Source of the DNA: a virus
IMG/VR virus record: IMGVR_UViG_3300030222_000038
Location: 1-26,445 of that record
Length of the DNA stretch: 26,445 bases
Direction: 5' to 3' (one strand)
The notes under the pieces were generated by a model. The model was not told where the DNA came from, made no database searches, and worked only from the letters and a program-made list of their open reading frames with translations. Positions 8,399-16,741 of the stretch are shown here, in pieces. The position numbers were made by a program, and so were the translations under genes. Position 1 is the first letter of the stretch. Each line of letters begins with the position of its first letter.

Positions 8399-10813
8399 CT
8401 AGTCGTGGAAGGCGGCGCGGGCTGATGCGGCGCGGTCGCGCTCCAAGCGCGCAACCTCGTCGGCCACCAGCCGCGCCAAGGCGTGTTCATCCATGCCCGG
8501 CGAGGCGTGGACGTGGATCTCAATTGTCTGGGTCACCGGTGCTGAAAGGCTCGCCTGCCCGGCGTAGGCAGGCACAGCGCTCAAACTGGCCGCGACAGCG
8601 CCGGCGGCGGCGACACGCGGGAGTTCTTTACCGAATTGATGGACGGCGTTCAGGGCTCGTCTCTGGCCTTTTTCTACGCCTACGGTCAGGCCTTGTGTCA
8701 GGTGCCCGCCGAAGGCCGCAAAGACACGACTTGGGCTGTTGATGCCCAGGAGATCCGCAAACGCCGTCTTGATGCGCCCGGCCAGCTCCTTCACGGTTTC
8801 CATCACACGGCCAATGCGGCTGGTAATACCGGTAATCAGTCCGGACACGATATCCCTGCCGATGGCGTTGAAGTTCTCAATAAGGCTTCGTAGCCAACCC
8901 GCAGCGCTCAGGAAGCCGGTCTTGATCGTCTCCCAGTGTTTCCAGACAAGATAGGCGGCCCCGGCAATGCCCACGGCTATGAGGCCGATGGGATTGAGTA
9001 GCAGCGCCTTTCCAAGCAAGAGCACTGCGCTGCCGATGAGCTTCAGGCCGGTTGCCAGCGCAGCCGCCTTGAGCCCAACGGTCACGAAAGCGAACTTTGC
9101 CAGGGCGAACGGGCCAAGCAGGCCAGCCACGCCGATCGCAAGACCGCCGGCTATAGTCCAGACCGTCGCCAGGACACCGGCGACCGTAAACAGGCCACCG
9201 GCGAGGCGCGGGTTTTCCCTGGACCACGCCGTAACGCCGCGCACAAGGCCGGTGATGCCCTGCACGAGGTTGCGCAGCCCGAAGGTCTGTGTATCTGCCA
9301 TGGCGATGTTGAGGCCTTCCCACGCGCTTCCCAGCGCCACCACGTCACCTGACAGGTTGTCTCCCATGAGCGACGCTACTCGCTGCGCGTCTCCTTCGGC
9401 GTTGTTCAACACATCCACAAAGCGCGTAATTGCTTCAGCACCTTGCGCGCGGACAAGCGCGGCCATGCCGCTACCGGCTTGCTTACCTGCAATTGCTGTG
9501 AAAATGCCCAGGCGGTCTGCATTCCCCATGCTTTCGGTCTTGCGTGCAATCTCCGCAAGGATTTCCGGCATCGCGCGCATGTTGCCCGCTGCGTCTTTCG
9601 TTTGAACGTTCAGCGAGGCAAGTGCGGCGGCAGCCTTCTTGGGTGGACTTGCCAACCGGGTGTAGATGCTACGCAGCACCGTACCCGCCATGCTGGCCTG
9701 GATGCCGACATTGCCCAACAGCCCGGCCATGGCGGCGGCTTCCTGCATCGAAGCCCCTGCTTCAAATGCTGCCGGCGCAACATAGGTCATGGTGTCGCCA
9801 AGCTGTTGCAGGCTGGTGTTTGAGCGCGTGAATGTAGCGACCAACGTGTCGGCCACCATGTTCATTTGACCGGCTTGCAGATTGAAGGCGCTCAGGATGT
9901 TGGATGCGATGTCGGCGCTTTGTGCCAGCTCCGTGCGTCCGGCCTTGGCCAAGTTCAGCATGCCCGGCATGGCCGCTAGTATCTCGCTTGCCTCAAAACC
10001 GGCCATAGCAAGAAATTCCATACCGCCCGCTGCCTGGGTGGCGCTGAAAGCGGTTGTATTGCCCAAGGCGATTGCTTGGGCTCGCAGATCCATGAAGGCT
10101 TTGGATGCTTTGTCGACGCGCCCGATGGCGCCTACGGCGCTCATCTGTTCGTCAAATGTCATGCCCGGCTGAATCGTGCCCGCCAGGCCGCGCAGTGCAG
10201 TTGCACCCCCGGCGACGCCGGCGGCCCCAGCAACCGCCAAGTTGGATTGAGCTTGCAGGGTCTTGCGGTATCGCTCGCCTGCCTCAGCCAGTCGGCGTTG
10301 CTGCCGTGCCGCACGCTTCAACGCTTGTTGTTGGCGATCGAGCCCGCGCGACGTGGCCGCAATGCGCGTTGCGAGGCGGCTTTGCTCGTGCGCCAGGTTG
10401 CGGGTGTCTATCCCGGCTTTACCTAGCGCGCCACGCTCCCGATTCAGCATATGCAGTTGCGCCGCCTGCTTTTCCTTGAGCATGCGCACGCTGTCCGCGG
10501 CCTTTCTTGCAGCGCGAGCCATGGCCGTAGTTGGGCGTTCCGCGTGCTTGTGAGCCTGGGCTAAGCGTTGCGCTTCGACCTGGGCAGCCTCGAGCTGCTT
10601 GGCAGTGCCTGCCGTTTCCCGCTTGAGCTTTGCAAAACCGGTCAGCCGTTTCTGCGCTGCCTGAAGTCCCTTAAACTCCTTTGACGTCTTGGCCACGCCA
10701 TCCCGCATTTTTGCGGTGCTTTGAGTGATGCCCTTGAAGGTCTTGGAGGCTTTATCTAGGGCTTCAACCCCGATGCGGAGCTTCAGGTCTTTCATGGTCA
10801 TCCGGCCTATCAT
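8399..10813 (-). CDS. T: tail tape measure protein gpT
   Basis: 804 aa (P2 T 815). The N-terminal third is a long Ala/Lys/Arg/Gln-rich coiled coil. A TP901-type tape measure domain (about 220-510) follows, with MTFDEQMSAVGAIGR, NTTAFSATQAAGGMEFLAMAGFE and MAGTVLRSIYTRLASPPKKA. Hydrophobic Gly/Ala/Leu segments lie at about 535-625 (LFTVAGVLATVWTIAGGLAIG and later). The region INSPSRVFAAFGGHLTQGLTVG is shared by many tape measures. The protein sets tail length and may enter the membrane at ejection. Starts are possible at 10813, 10801 or 10795; 10801 has AGG close upstream, and the P2-like start MTMKDLKLRIG fits it. Confidence 0.93.
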   Translation of the reverse strand: MIGRMTMKDLKLRIGVEALDKASKTFKGITQSTAKMRDGVAKTSKEFKGLQAAQKRLTGFAKLKRETAGTAKQLEAAQVEAQRLAQAHKHAERPTTAMARAARKAADSVRMLKEKQAAQLHMLNRERGALGKAGIDTRNLAHEQSRLATRIAATSRGLDRQQQALKRAARQQRRLAEAGERYRKTLQAQSNLAVAGAAGVAGGATALRGLAGTIQPGMTFDEQMSAVGAIGRVDKASKAFMDLRAQAIALGNTTAFSATQAAGGMEFLAMAGFEASEILAAMPGMLNLAKAGRTELAQSADIASNILSAFNLQAGQMNMVADTLVATFTRSNTSLQQLGDTMTYVAPAAFEAGASMQEAAAMAGLLGNVGIQASMAGTVLRSIYTRLASPPKKAAAALASLNVQTKDAAGNMRAMPEILAEIARKTESMGNADRLGIFTAIAGKQAGSGMAALVRAQGAEAITRFVDVLNNAEGDAQRVASLMGDNLSGDVVALGSAWEGLNIAMADTQTFGLRNLVQGITGLVRGVTAWSRENPRLAGGLFTVAGVLATVWTIAGGLAIGVAGLLGPFALAKFAFVTVGLKAAALATGLKLIGSAVLLLGKALLLNPIGLIAVGIAGAAYLVWKHWETIKTGFLSAAGWLRSLIENFNAIGRDIVSGLITGITSRIGRVMETVKELAGRIKTAFADLLGINSPSRVFAAFGGHLTQGLTVGVEKGQRRALNAVHQFGKELPRVAAAGAVAASLSAVPAYAGQASLSAPVTQTIEIHVHASPGMDEHALARLVADEVARLERDRAASARAAFHD

Positions 10814-10820
10814 GGGTAAG

Positions 10821-10853
10821 GGCCATGGGCAGGGTTAGTCTCTGCCCATGGCC
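10821..10853 (-). other. perfect 12-bp hairpin at the E'/T junction
   Basis: GGCCATGGGCAG (10821-10832) and CTGCCCATGGCC (10842-10853) pair perfectly, with a 9-nt loop that carries the TAA stop of E'. It ends 8 nt before the longest T start. No T-run follows. It could hide the T ribosome site until E' is translated, or protect mRNA ends. Confidence 0.7.
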
Positions 10854-10960
10854 TTCCTGAGTGCGTCGTTCTCCTTCACCGCTTGCGCATACCAATCGCA
10901 GAATTCGTCCAGCGGCATGATATCGAGAACGTGAGGGGGCCACCCGCCGCCAAACACCAT
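10835..10960 (-). CDS. tail chaperone extension E' (GpE family), read by -1 frameshift
   Basis: 41 aa if counted from the ATG at 10958-10960. It has GGGWPPHVLDIMPLDEFCDWYAQAVKENDALRKAMGRD, the P2 E' signature (WPP, DEFCDWY, A). The frame is -1 relative to E, and the open reading continues back through the E stop to a TGA near residue 110 of E. The local ATG has no ribosome site, so it is probably made as an E-E' fusion of about 180 aa. Fusions of this kind assemble the tail around the tape measure gpT encoded next. It is too short for ordinary ORF lists. Confidence 0.85.
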   Translation of the reverse strand: MVFGGGWPPHVLDIMPLDEFCDWYAQAVKENDALRKAMGRD

Positions 10961-10998
10961 GTTGATGAAGGCATACGCCTGGGTCAGGTCGGCGGGTA

Positions 10999-11376
10999 TT
11001 ACTTTACCGTGAGGTACTGAACCACCTTGTCGGTGATGCTGGTCAGATCAACGGCATTCATCTGCTCGCACACCAACTCCTCCGGGATCGACGGCGATGC
11101 GATGCGTGGGATCAGCTTCAGCATCGCGTCTGTGTCGCCGTTCACAAGGGCCCCCAGTTGAAGCCCCCGAAGGTCGCCCGGCTTGGGGCGGCGGATGTAC
11201 AAGGACTCGATTTCCTGATTGCCAAGCGCGATCGGCGTCGCCAGCGGGTGCGACACACCCTGTGTCTCGGCACCAATCTCCTTCGTACCATCCGGCGTGC
11301 CGGCATTCACCGACACTTCAGATTTCTCGATTGCGTGTGTCGCTTCCTCGCGGGCTTCCGTGCTTCCGTCATTCAT
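10999..11376 (-). CDS. E: tail assembly chaperone gpE
   Basis: 125 aa (P2 E 91). The core IESLYIRRPKPGDLRGLQLGALVNGDTDAMLKLIPRIASP matches the P2 tail assembly chaperone family. The first about 45 residues are an acidic, disordered-looking extension. A ribosome site (GGAG and AAGGG) precedes the ATG at 11374-11376. Near the end, the codons GTA AAG TAA carry the heptamer G-GTA-AAG (minus strand, 11002-11008), one base away from lambda's G-GGA-AAG slip site. A -1 slip there or just upstream would add 55 residues of E'. The two products are expected in a fixed ratio. Confidence 0.9.
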   Translation of the reverse strand: MNDGSTEAREEATHAIEKSEVSVNAGTPDGTKEIGAETQGVSHPLATPIALGNQEIESLYIRRPKPGDLRGLQLGALVNGDTDAMLKLIPRIASPSIPEELVCEQMNAVDLTSITDKVVQYLTVK

Positions 11377-11426
11377 ATCCCTTGCTCCATTGCTGTGGGG
11401 GGTGGGGGGTGCGGCAGTGCTTATCC

Positions 11427-11942
11427 CTATTCGCTCAGGCCAATGATGCGGCGGGCATCCGCCAGCACATCTTCGCCGGCGATCACCTCCACACCATTTT
11501 CGAAGTCGAATTCGACCAGTGGGTCGCCGTTGCGATCGAAGCGGAAATAGGTCAGCGACAACTCATGGTCCGAGTCCGTCATCTGTCCCTCTTTGACCGT
11601 GCCGAGATCGATCTTGTCCAGGCGGCCACGCGCCACCACTTCGATTGACACCATCGGCGCACCGGGAGAGTCAGACTGGTAGGCGCCAACAAAGCGGACG
11701 CCTGTGTCGGATGACGCGTGCTTGGCCAACGCCTTAAGAAGCGATTGCGTGTACTCGCGCAACTTGATGGTCATGGTGAGGGCATTCCAGCCAAGACCCA
11801 CCATCGCCGGGCCGCCCATGCCTGCGCCCCGATACTCTTCGGTGTTGCGCTCGATCGTGGGCAGCGTCACTTCCTCGGCAAGGCCGAGATAGCCGACACC
11901 ATCCACAAGTACGTTCATTTTCTTCAGTGTTTCCGGAAGCAT
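11427..11942 (-). CDS. FII: tail tube protein gpFII
   Basis: 171 aa (P2 FII 172). It begins MLPETLKKMNVLVDGVGYLGLAEEVTLPTIE, with later MGGPAMVGLGWNALTMTIKL and DELSLTYFR-like text, as in major tail tube proteins of P2 phages. AGGAG precedes the ATG at 11940-11942. It polymerises into the inner tube within the sheath. It lies between FI and E, the P2 order. Confidence 0.94.
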   Translation of the reverse strand: MLPETLKKMNVLVDGVGYLGLAEEVTLPTIERNTEEYRGAGMGGPAMVGLGWNALTMTIKLREYTQSLLKALAKHASSDTGVRFVGAYQSDSPGAPMVSIEVVARGRLDKIDLGTVKEGQMTDSDHELSLTYFRFDRNGDPLVEFDFENGVEVIAGEDVLADARRIIGLSE

Positions 11943-12004
11943 GATCAGCTCCTAAATAGCGGTGGTCTGTTCAGGGGGGTGCCGCGTAGTCCCGATGCTG
12001 GACC

Positions 12005-13183
12005 CTATGCGGCAGCGATGGCCGCTTGCAGGTCGACGATGTAGCTGTCGGTGATCCGCTGATTGAATTGCAGGTTCTCGATCGGCGGCACGGGCGTGTA
12101 GTCGTAGTCGATCTGCAACTTGCCGGCTTTCAGCTCCTCCTTCGGATTGCGTTCCGGGTTGAACCAGGCACTGCCGCCAAGCAGGTAGCCATTGTTCGTC
12201 AGGCTGCGGAGCTTCGCGTTCACACCCTCGATTACGTCTTTGACATTGGTCAGGTTCATCGGCGCATCGACGGCCCACATATGAGCCTCAGCGATGGTGT
12301 CTGCGAGCACCTGGGCGGTGCGGGTGTAGTTCTCGAAGGCAAACAGGCTTTCCGGCCCAGCGCATGTCCGGGAGCCCCAGAAGCGGAAGCCGTTCTGCCG
12401 GGTGAGCGTGGTTACGTCATTCTCGTTGAGGTAGCCGGCATCCGTGTCTGGGTTCTGAAGGGCCCAGTTCACGTGTTGCGAGATCCCCGTAACGCCGTTG
12501 ACCGCGATGTTGGAAAGCGTTTTGTGCCAGCCAATCTCATTGTCGAGCTTCGCGCGAAGGCCGACCGCCCGTGCCGTGGCAAAGGCAGTGTCGCTCAACT
12601 GAGTGGTGGTGTTGAACTTCTGGAAGTCGGGCCAGATCACCATGAGTTCGCGAGCATTGAAGTTGCCCCGATACGTCACAGCGTCTTCCTTGCTGGTCGC
12701 ACCATAGGCGGACACGTAGGCGAAGGCACGCAGCTCCTGGGCGATGCTGACAAGCTCGGTGGCGACGGGCTGCGTGTCGAGGCCGGGAATGGCAAGGATG
12801 CGTGGCACCACGTTCAATACCTGCTTGGCGACGGTCAACGCCTTCATGCCGGTGCGGGTCCCATCGGACTCCACAGTGCCGATGATGTTGGCATTTGTCT
12901 CGTTCTCGTCCGCGCCTTCTTCGACACGAACCACAACCACCAAGGGGTTCGCCTGATCGCGAATGGCATCCAGCGCGAAGGGAAGAGTGCCGGTATCACC
13001 AGCCTTGCTGATGGCGGTGTAGATGTCGGTCATGAGCACAGGTGTGTTCAGGGGGTACGCCGTGGCGTCTGCATTCGGGCCCGTGCACACCAGGCCGATA
13101 ACTGCCGTGCGAATGGTTCGGATAGGTCGCGTGCCTTCGTTGATTTCGACAACGCGGACGCCGTGGTGATAATCGTTGGGCAT
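12005..13183 (-). CDS. FI: contractile tail sheath protein gpFI
   Basis: 392 aa from the ATG at 13181-13183 (P2 FI 396). The start MPNDYHHGVRVVEINEGTRPIRTIRTAVIGLVCTGPNADA is the sheath family signature. AAAGGA lies 9 nt upstream; the longer ORF start at 13201 lacks such support. The C-terminal region IDYDYTPVPPIENLQFNQRITDSYIVDLQAAIAA is also typical. It forms the outer sheath that contracts on infection. No dyad like those at V and P is seen upstream, so it may be transcribed from the V promoter. Confidence 0.95.
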   Translation of the reverse strand: MPNDYHHGVRVVEINEGTRPIRTIRTAVIGLVCTGPNADATAYPLNTPVLMTDIYTAISKAGDTGTLPFALDAIRDQANPLVVVVRVEEGADENETNANIIGTVESDGTRTGMKALTVAKQVLNVVPRILAIPGLDTQPVATELVSIAQELRAFAYVSAYGATSKEDAVTYRGNFNARELMVIWPDFQKFNTTTQLSDTAFATARAVGLRAKLDNEIGWHKTLSNIAVNGVTGISQHVNWALQNPDTDAGYLNENDVTTLTRQNGFRFWGSRTCAGPESLFAFENYTRTAQVLADTIAEAHMWAVDAPMNLTNVKDVIEGVNAKLRSLTNNGYLLGGSAWFNPERNPKEELKAGKLQIDYDYTPVPPIENLQFNQRITDSYIVDLQAAIAAA

Positions 13184-13219
13184 TGATCTAGTCCTTTCCA
13201 AGTTGGATATCGGCAGCCC

Positions 13220-14218
13220 CTACAGGCCTAACTCAACAATGATGATGAAGCCTGGCTGACCTGAGTACGTGCCGCTGTAGCTGCCACCAGCTCCAACCAC
13301 AGCCGTAAATTCCTCGTCTCCGGCGAGGTCAATCTGTTTGAAGCACAGCCCCCCTGCGCCCCCTGCGGAGCCGGTCGTTGTTCCGCCGCCAAGGCTGCCG
13401 ATCTCACCATGGCCACCAGGGGCTCCCATGCCTGTGATGTTGAGATCTCCGCCCGATGCAGAGCCCGGTGTGCCTGGGTTAACGTGGTCGACGCTCAGGG
13501 CACCACCGCCACCTCCCTCGCCGCCGCCGGCAAGAAGTGCAATCGACCCGACACCGCTGGACTGGGTGAATGATGTTGCGGTGCCACTATTGGCGAAGGC
13601 TGTACCTTCATCATTGTTCCCGGCCCCGCCCCCGCCGGCCGCCAATACCCATATGCGGCTTGTACCGGACGGAGGTGTGTAGTTTTGATCGGCTGTAATG
13701 ACGCGGATATTGGGTATGCCGAGTAGGTCTCGTACAGCACTCGCGACGAATGCCGTGGTCGCAAGCTGTGTGGTGTCCGTGCCATGTGGGGCGGTTGGCG
13801 CGGTGGGTGTCCCGGTCAATCCTGGTGAGGCCAGAGGCGCTTTCTGTGCAACCTGCGCCATGACGGTTGCCGAGAAGTTCGGATCATCTCCCAGTGCGGC
13901 TGCCAGCTCATTCAGAGTGTCGAGCGTGGCCGGTGGTGCATTCAGGATCGCTGCCAGCGCAGCTTGAACGAACCCGGTGGTGGCAAGCTGTGTGGTGTCT
14001 GTGCCTGGTGCTGGCGTCGGTGCCGCTGGGGTCCCTGTCAGCATCGGGCTGTCGATAGGTGCCCGTAGCTCCACTTCCTGCTTGAGGTAGGAGGTGCGGT
14101 TAGCGAGCGCCTTGGCTTGCTCATTGTCGATGCCGTCAGGCCCGCCCTGAACAACGTCTGTTTCTTCAAGCTGGTAGACGCCAGATACCCACTCTGCCGT
14201 TTCAGATAGATTGGCCAT
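13220..14218 (-). CDS. tail fibre with glycine-rich receptor-binding tip
   Basis: 332 aa from the ATG at 14216-14218, preceded by GAGGGG. The N terminus (about 1-50, with ETAEWVSGVYQLEETDVVQGGPDGIDNEQAKALANRTSYLK) is a baseplate-attachment part seen in gpH-like fibres. Two repeats of SPxLTGTPxAPTxxxGTDTTQLATTxFV follow (57-84 and 131-158). From about 192 to the end it is extremely rich in Gly/Ser/Thr (GGGGAG, GGGEGGGGGA, GGHGEIGSLGGG). A glycine-rich tip is known for T-even gp38-type adhesins with polyglycine II folds; similarity here is by composition only. It is much shorter than P2 H (669) and no gpG-type chaperone gene follows. Confidence 0.85.
   Translation of the reverse strand: MANLSETAEWVSGVYQLEETDVVQGGPDGIDNEQAKALANRTSYLKQEVELRAPIDSPMLTGTPAAPTPAPGTDTTQLATTGFVQAALAAILNAPPATLDTLNELAAALGDDPNFSATVMAQVAQKAPLASPGLTGTPTAPTAPHGTDTTQLATTAFVASAVRDLLGIPNIRVITADQNYTPPSGTSRIWVLAAGGGGAGNNDEGTAFANSGTATSFTQSSGVGSIALLAGGGEGGGGGALSVDHVNPGTPGSASGGDLNITGMGAPGGHGEIGSLGGGTTTGSAGGAGGLCFKQIDLAGDEEFTAVVGAGGSYSGTYSGQPGFIIIVELGL
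13745..13828 (-). repeat. tail fibre repeat unit, copy 2
   Basis: Encodes residues 131-158 of the fibre, SPGLTGTPTAPTAPHG... to ATTAFV. DNA and protein closely match copy 1, 138 nt away. Confidence 0.8.
13967..14050 (-). repeat. tail fibre repeat unit, copy 1
   Basis: Encodes residues 57-84, SPMLTGTPAAPTPAPG... to ATTGFV. This LTGTP/TTQLATT module is frequent in phage fibres and is a common site of recombination between phages. Confidence 0.8.
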
Positions 14219-14777
14219 CAATCACCCCTCGTGTGAAATCGCTATTGCGGATGACAACGCCATTGCGCGTGTTAAGTGCCCGGTCGTACCGGAGTTGATG
14301 CAGGCGGTTGCTCTCACGCTTCACCAGATTGATGATGCGGCGTATTTGTTCAGCCTGCGGAAGGCTTACTGGGCTGCGCATGACTACGGTGAACCAGCAC
14401 CAATGCGTGTATGTGCTGTAGAAATGGGTTCCGCCTCTGGTGACGTTGCCATCGCGCCGTCGCGCATCGAGCCCGTCAAACACGTCACACTCGCCATAGC
14501 CGGCAGCGCGTATCGCGTCCTTCAAAGCTCCCACAGTGCCCTTTCGGGCGTGGACCAATAGGCTTTGCGCGGTCACCGACCGCTTCGTGTCTTCCGACCA
14601 CCCATCATCCCAGAGATCCACCGAATAGGCGTAGGCAAGCCAGGGCAGGATATCCATGGGCGCAGCGTCGGGGTCCCAGACCAGTCGGATCCCGGGATCA
14701 AGGTCGAACCGGTCGGCGGCGATCGCATCAAGCGCCCGTTCAAGCGGTTGCGCATTGGGGGGCAGGAGGTCAGCCAT
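14202..14777 (-). CDS. I: baseplate wedge protein gpI
   Basis: 191 aa from the ATG at 14775-14777 (P2 I 176). The start MADLLPPNAQPLERALDAIAADR and the core LPWLAYAYSVDLWDDGWSEDTKRS are diagnostic for gpI. The longer ORF start at 14840 lies deep in J and is rejected. It overlaps the J stop by 8 nt, and its end overlaps the fibre start by 17 nt, so J-I-fibre are coupled. Together with J and W it builds the baseplate wedges. Confidence 0.93.
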   Translation of the reverse strand: MADLLPPNAQPLERALDAIAADRFDLDPGIRLVWDPDAAPMDILPWLAYAYSVDLWDDGWSEDTKRSVTAQSLLVHARKGTVGALKDAIRAAGYGECDVFDGLDARRRDGNVTRGGTHFYSTYTHWCWFTVVMRSPVSLPQAEQIRRIINLVKRESNRLHQLRYDRALNTRNGVVIRNSDFTRGVIDGQSI

Positions 14778-15747
14778 TGCGCACCACCACATTGACGGTG
14801 AACCCGGTGCAGTAGGCGGCTTGCTCGCCAGTGGGTTCAATGTCGGTGAAACCCGTAAGCGTTACCTTGTCGACACCAGCGACTGTCAGGGCCTCATGAA
14901 TGCCCGATTCCGTCACGCGCAGGCCGATGGCGTGCCGCGCCGACACATAATCTTGCAGCGCCGTTTCTGCCGCTTCTTGCGCGAGTGGGATCTGTGGACC
15001 TTCAGTGACCTCAATGGTGGCCTCGATCGTGTAGGGCAGGATCGCTACTGCCTTGACGAACACCGTATCGCCCATGGGCCTGACATAGGCGTCTGTCAGG
15101 TGTGCTTCCACGGCGCTCAACACAGGAGTCGCAGGGGTGCCGTCACCGGCCCACCCCATGACCACGACGGTGATCTCGCCGGGATTGGACTGGAACGCGT
15201 TGGCATGCTTCACCTGGGCTGCGATGCCCACGGGGTCAAACTTGTATTCTGTGATCACCGTGCCTGGTTCGGGGCTTGCGATGATGACGGTCGCGGGCGT
15301 CTCGCCAGCCGAAAGCGTGTTGAAGATGTAGCCGCCTCGCGACCCGGCGACGCTCAAGGCTTCCGGAGACAACAAAATCCGGCGGCGGAGCGATTCATCG
15401 TCTTCGTAGGTGGGGGGCACGGGCGGGATGGCCAGGGGGTCGCCAGCGTCCAACAGCAGCCGCGCCACGCCATAGCGGGCACCGATGTGTTCCAGATCCG
15501 CGCCGGTGGCAAAGGCGGGCATGACGCGACGAGCATCGTCATTGGTTCGCGCGCGCCACTGAACTTCCCGGTAAGCGCTCAGCTCAAGCAGCTTGACTAC
15601 AGGGTCACTTTCAAGCGCAGCCGAATGCTCCGGACACAGCGCCATGAAAGCTGAAATGAGTTCGGCACGGATGGCCTCATAGGCCAGTTCTTGCAGCACG
15701 TCCGGTCGGGGGAGCGTGGCAGGATCTATGAAATCGAAGCGGCTCAT
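14770..15747 (-). CDS. J: baseplate wedge protein gpJ
   Basis: 325 aa (P2 J 302). Family marks are MSRFDFIDPATLPRPDVLQELAYEAIRAE at the N terminus, ELSAYREVQWRARTNDDARRVMPAFATGADLEHIGARYGV and DESLRRRILLSPEALSVAGSRGGYIFN. It is a gp6-like baseplate wedge component. Its start overlaps the W stop (ATGA). Confidence 0.95.
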   Translation of the reverse strand: MSRFDFIDPATLPRPDVLQELAYEAIRAELISAFMALCPEHSAALESDPVVKLLELSAYREVQWRARTNDDARRVMPAFATGADLEHIGARYGVARLLLDAGDPLAIPPVPPTYEDDESLRRRILLSPEALSVAGSRGGYIFNTLSAGETPATVIIASPEPGTVITEYKFDPVGIAAQVKHANAFQSNPGEITVVVMGWAGDGTPATPVLSAVEAHLTDAYVRPMGDTVFVKAVAILPYTIEATIEVTEGPQIPLAQEAAETALQDYVSARHAIGLRVTESGIHEALTVAGVDKVTLTGFTDIEPTGEQAAYCTGFTVNVVVRNG

Positions 15748-16079
15748 ATCAGCAGCCCCGTTAGACGGGTGGTATGCCCTTCGGCATAGGCAAGGTCTAA
15801 ATCAATCTCGGTCTTGCCGTCCCGGCTTGCGCTTACCAGCTCTATACGCGTTACGCGCACGCGCGGTTCCCACTTGGCCAAAGCGTCGGCGCACACGGCC
15901 TTGAGCAGCATGCTGCCGGCGGCGTTGGATGCGGCGTCAACCAGTGAGGACGCAAGGGACCCATAGTCGCGGCGCATCACGCGGCTGCCAAGCGGCGTGG
16001 TGAGAATGTCCGTGATGGATTGGCGCAGATGCGCTTCGCCTTCGAGCGGGGCGCCGGTCGCGGCTGACATGCCTCTCAT
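15744..16079 (-). CDS. W: baseplate protein gpW (gp25-like)
   Basis: 111 aa (P2 W 115). The core HLRQSITDILTTPLGSRVMRRDYGSLASSLVDA is the gp25/GpW wedge motif (PLGSRVMRRDYGS). Gp25-like proteins start sheath assembly at the baseplate. A start four codons later (MSAATG) is possible; the given ATG keeps the usual distance to the HLRQ motif. It is 27 nt after V. Confidence 0.95.
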   Translation of the reverse strand: MRGMSAATGAPLEGEAHLRQSITDILTTPLGSRVMRRDYGSLASSLVDAASNAAGSMLLKAVCADALAKWEPRVRVTRIELVSASRDGKTEIDLDLAYAEGHTTRLTGLLI

Positions 16080-16106
16080 GATCCGGATTCCCGGTCTTGC
16101 GGCGCT

Positions 16107-16700
16107 CTAGTCCACGGCATGAACGATCTCCGACCCTTCATGGATCACGCCGTTGAGGCCTGCACTCGAACCTGCATTGATCATGACGCGATCGCCAACG
16201 CGGGCTATGCGTTTACCGTTTTCTCCCCCGAGATCCACGCGAGCTGCGTCGACAAGCGCTTCAGGTGCTCGCACAGTGACTTTGGCTCCCGCCTTGATGG
16301 TGATGCTTCCGCTTGCCGGGCTCACGTCAATAGTGAACGAGTTGGCGTCGTGGTCGTAGGAAATCACCGTTCCGTCCTTGAACCGCACCACCGCCTTGGC
16401 TGCGTCGTGTTCTGGATGGGGGTAGTCGGACTGGTAGATACTGGTAAGGACCACGCCGTTCGTGGTTTCGCCGCTTTCACTGAAGACAACAACCTGTTCC
16501 CCAAGGCTGGGTGCCCACCAGGTGCGGTCCTGTCCCGCGCGGGTGGCGAAGAAGGGCAGCCAATCGGTCACTAGGTTTTCGCCCAGATCCACCTTGACGC
16601 GTGCAGCGGCAGTATCCACTGAATGCACGCGGCCACGCCGCACGATGTTTTCTACGCGGCGACGGAAGTCGGCAAGGTCAAATGGGTCAAGTCCAGACAT
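16107..16700 (-). CDS. V: baseplate spike gpV
   Basis: 197 aa (P2 V 211). The OB-fold part has RVHSVDTAAARVKVDLGE, LPFFATRAGQDRTWWAPSLGEQVVVFSESGE and VVLTSIYQSDYPHPEH, typical of gpV. A beta-helical stalk follows (FKDGTVISYDHDANSFTIDVSPASGSITIKAGAKVTV). The clear iron-binding HxH tip of P2 gpV is not visible at the C terminus, so the apex may differ or need another tip. No Shine-Dalgarno precedes the ATG (16698-16700). The activator-type dyad is centred 56 nt upstream. Confidence 0.93.
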   Translation of the reverse strand: MSGLDPFDLADFRRRVENIVRRGRVHSVDTAAARVKVDLGENLVTDWLPFFATRAGQDRTWWAPSLGEQVVVFSESGETTNGVVLTSIYQSDYPHPEHDAAKAVVRFKDGTVISYDHDANSFTIDVSPASGSITIKAGAKVTVRAPEALVDAARVDLGGENGKRIARVGDRVMINAGSSAGLNGVIHEGSEIVHAVD

Positions 16701-16741
16701 GGCGGCATCGTTTCGATCAACCGCCCTTTTGTCATTGGTCC

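Noticed and set aside
10833-10847. GGGTTAG followed by CTGCCC near E'/T as a third activator dyad
   Set aside because: Only one half-site resembles the dyad; the bases belong to the loop and arm of the 12-bp hairpin.
12026-13186. 386-aa open frame on the plus strand
   Set aside because: Fully antisense to the sheath gene FI, which has clear homology and a ribosome site. The frame is a GC-driven shadow with no recognisable domain.
13203-13236. TTGG...CCTAACTCAA upstream of FI as a PF-type activator site
   Set aside because: The half-sites are degenerate and the spacing is 5 nt too long compared with the two perfect dyads.
14656-15654. 332-aa open frame on the plus strand
   Set aside because: Antisense to baseplate genes I and J; no family resemblance.
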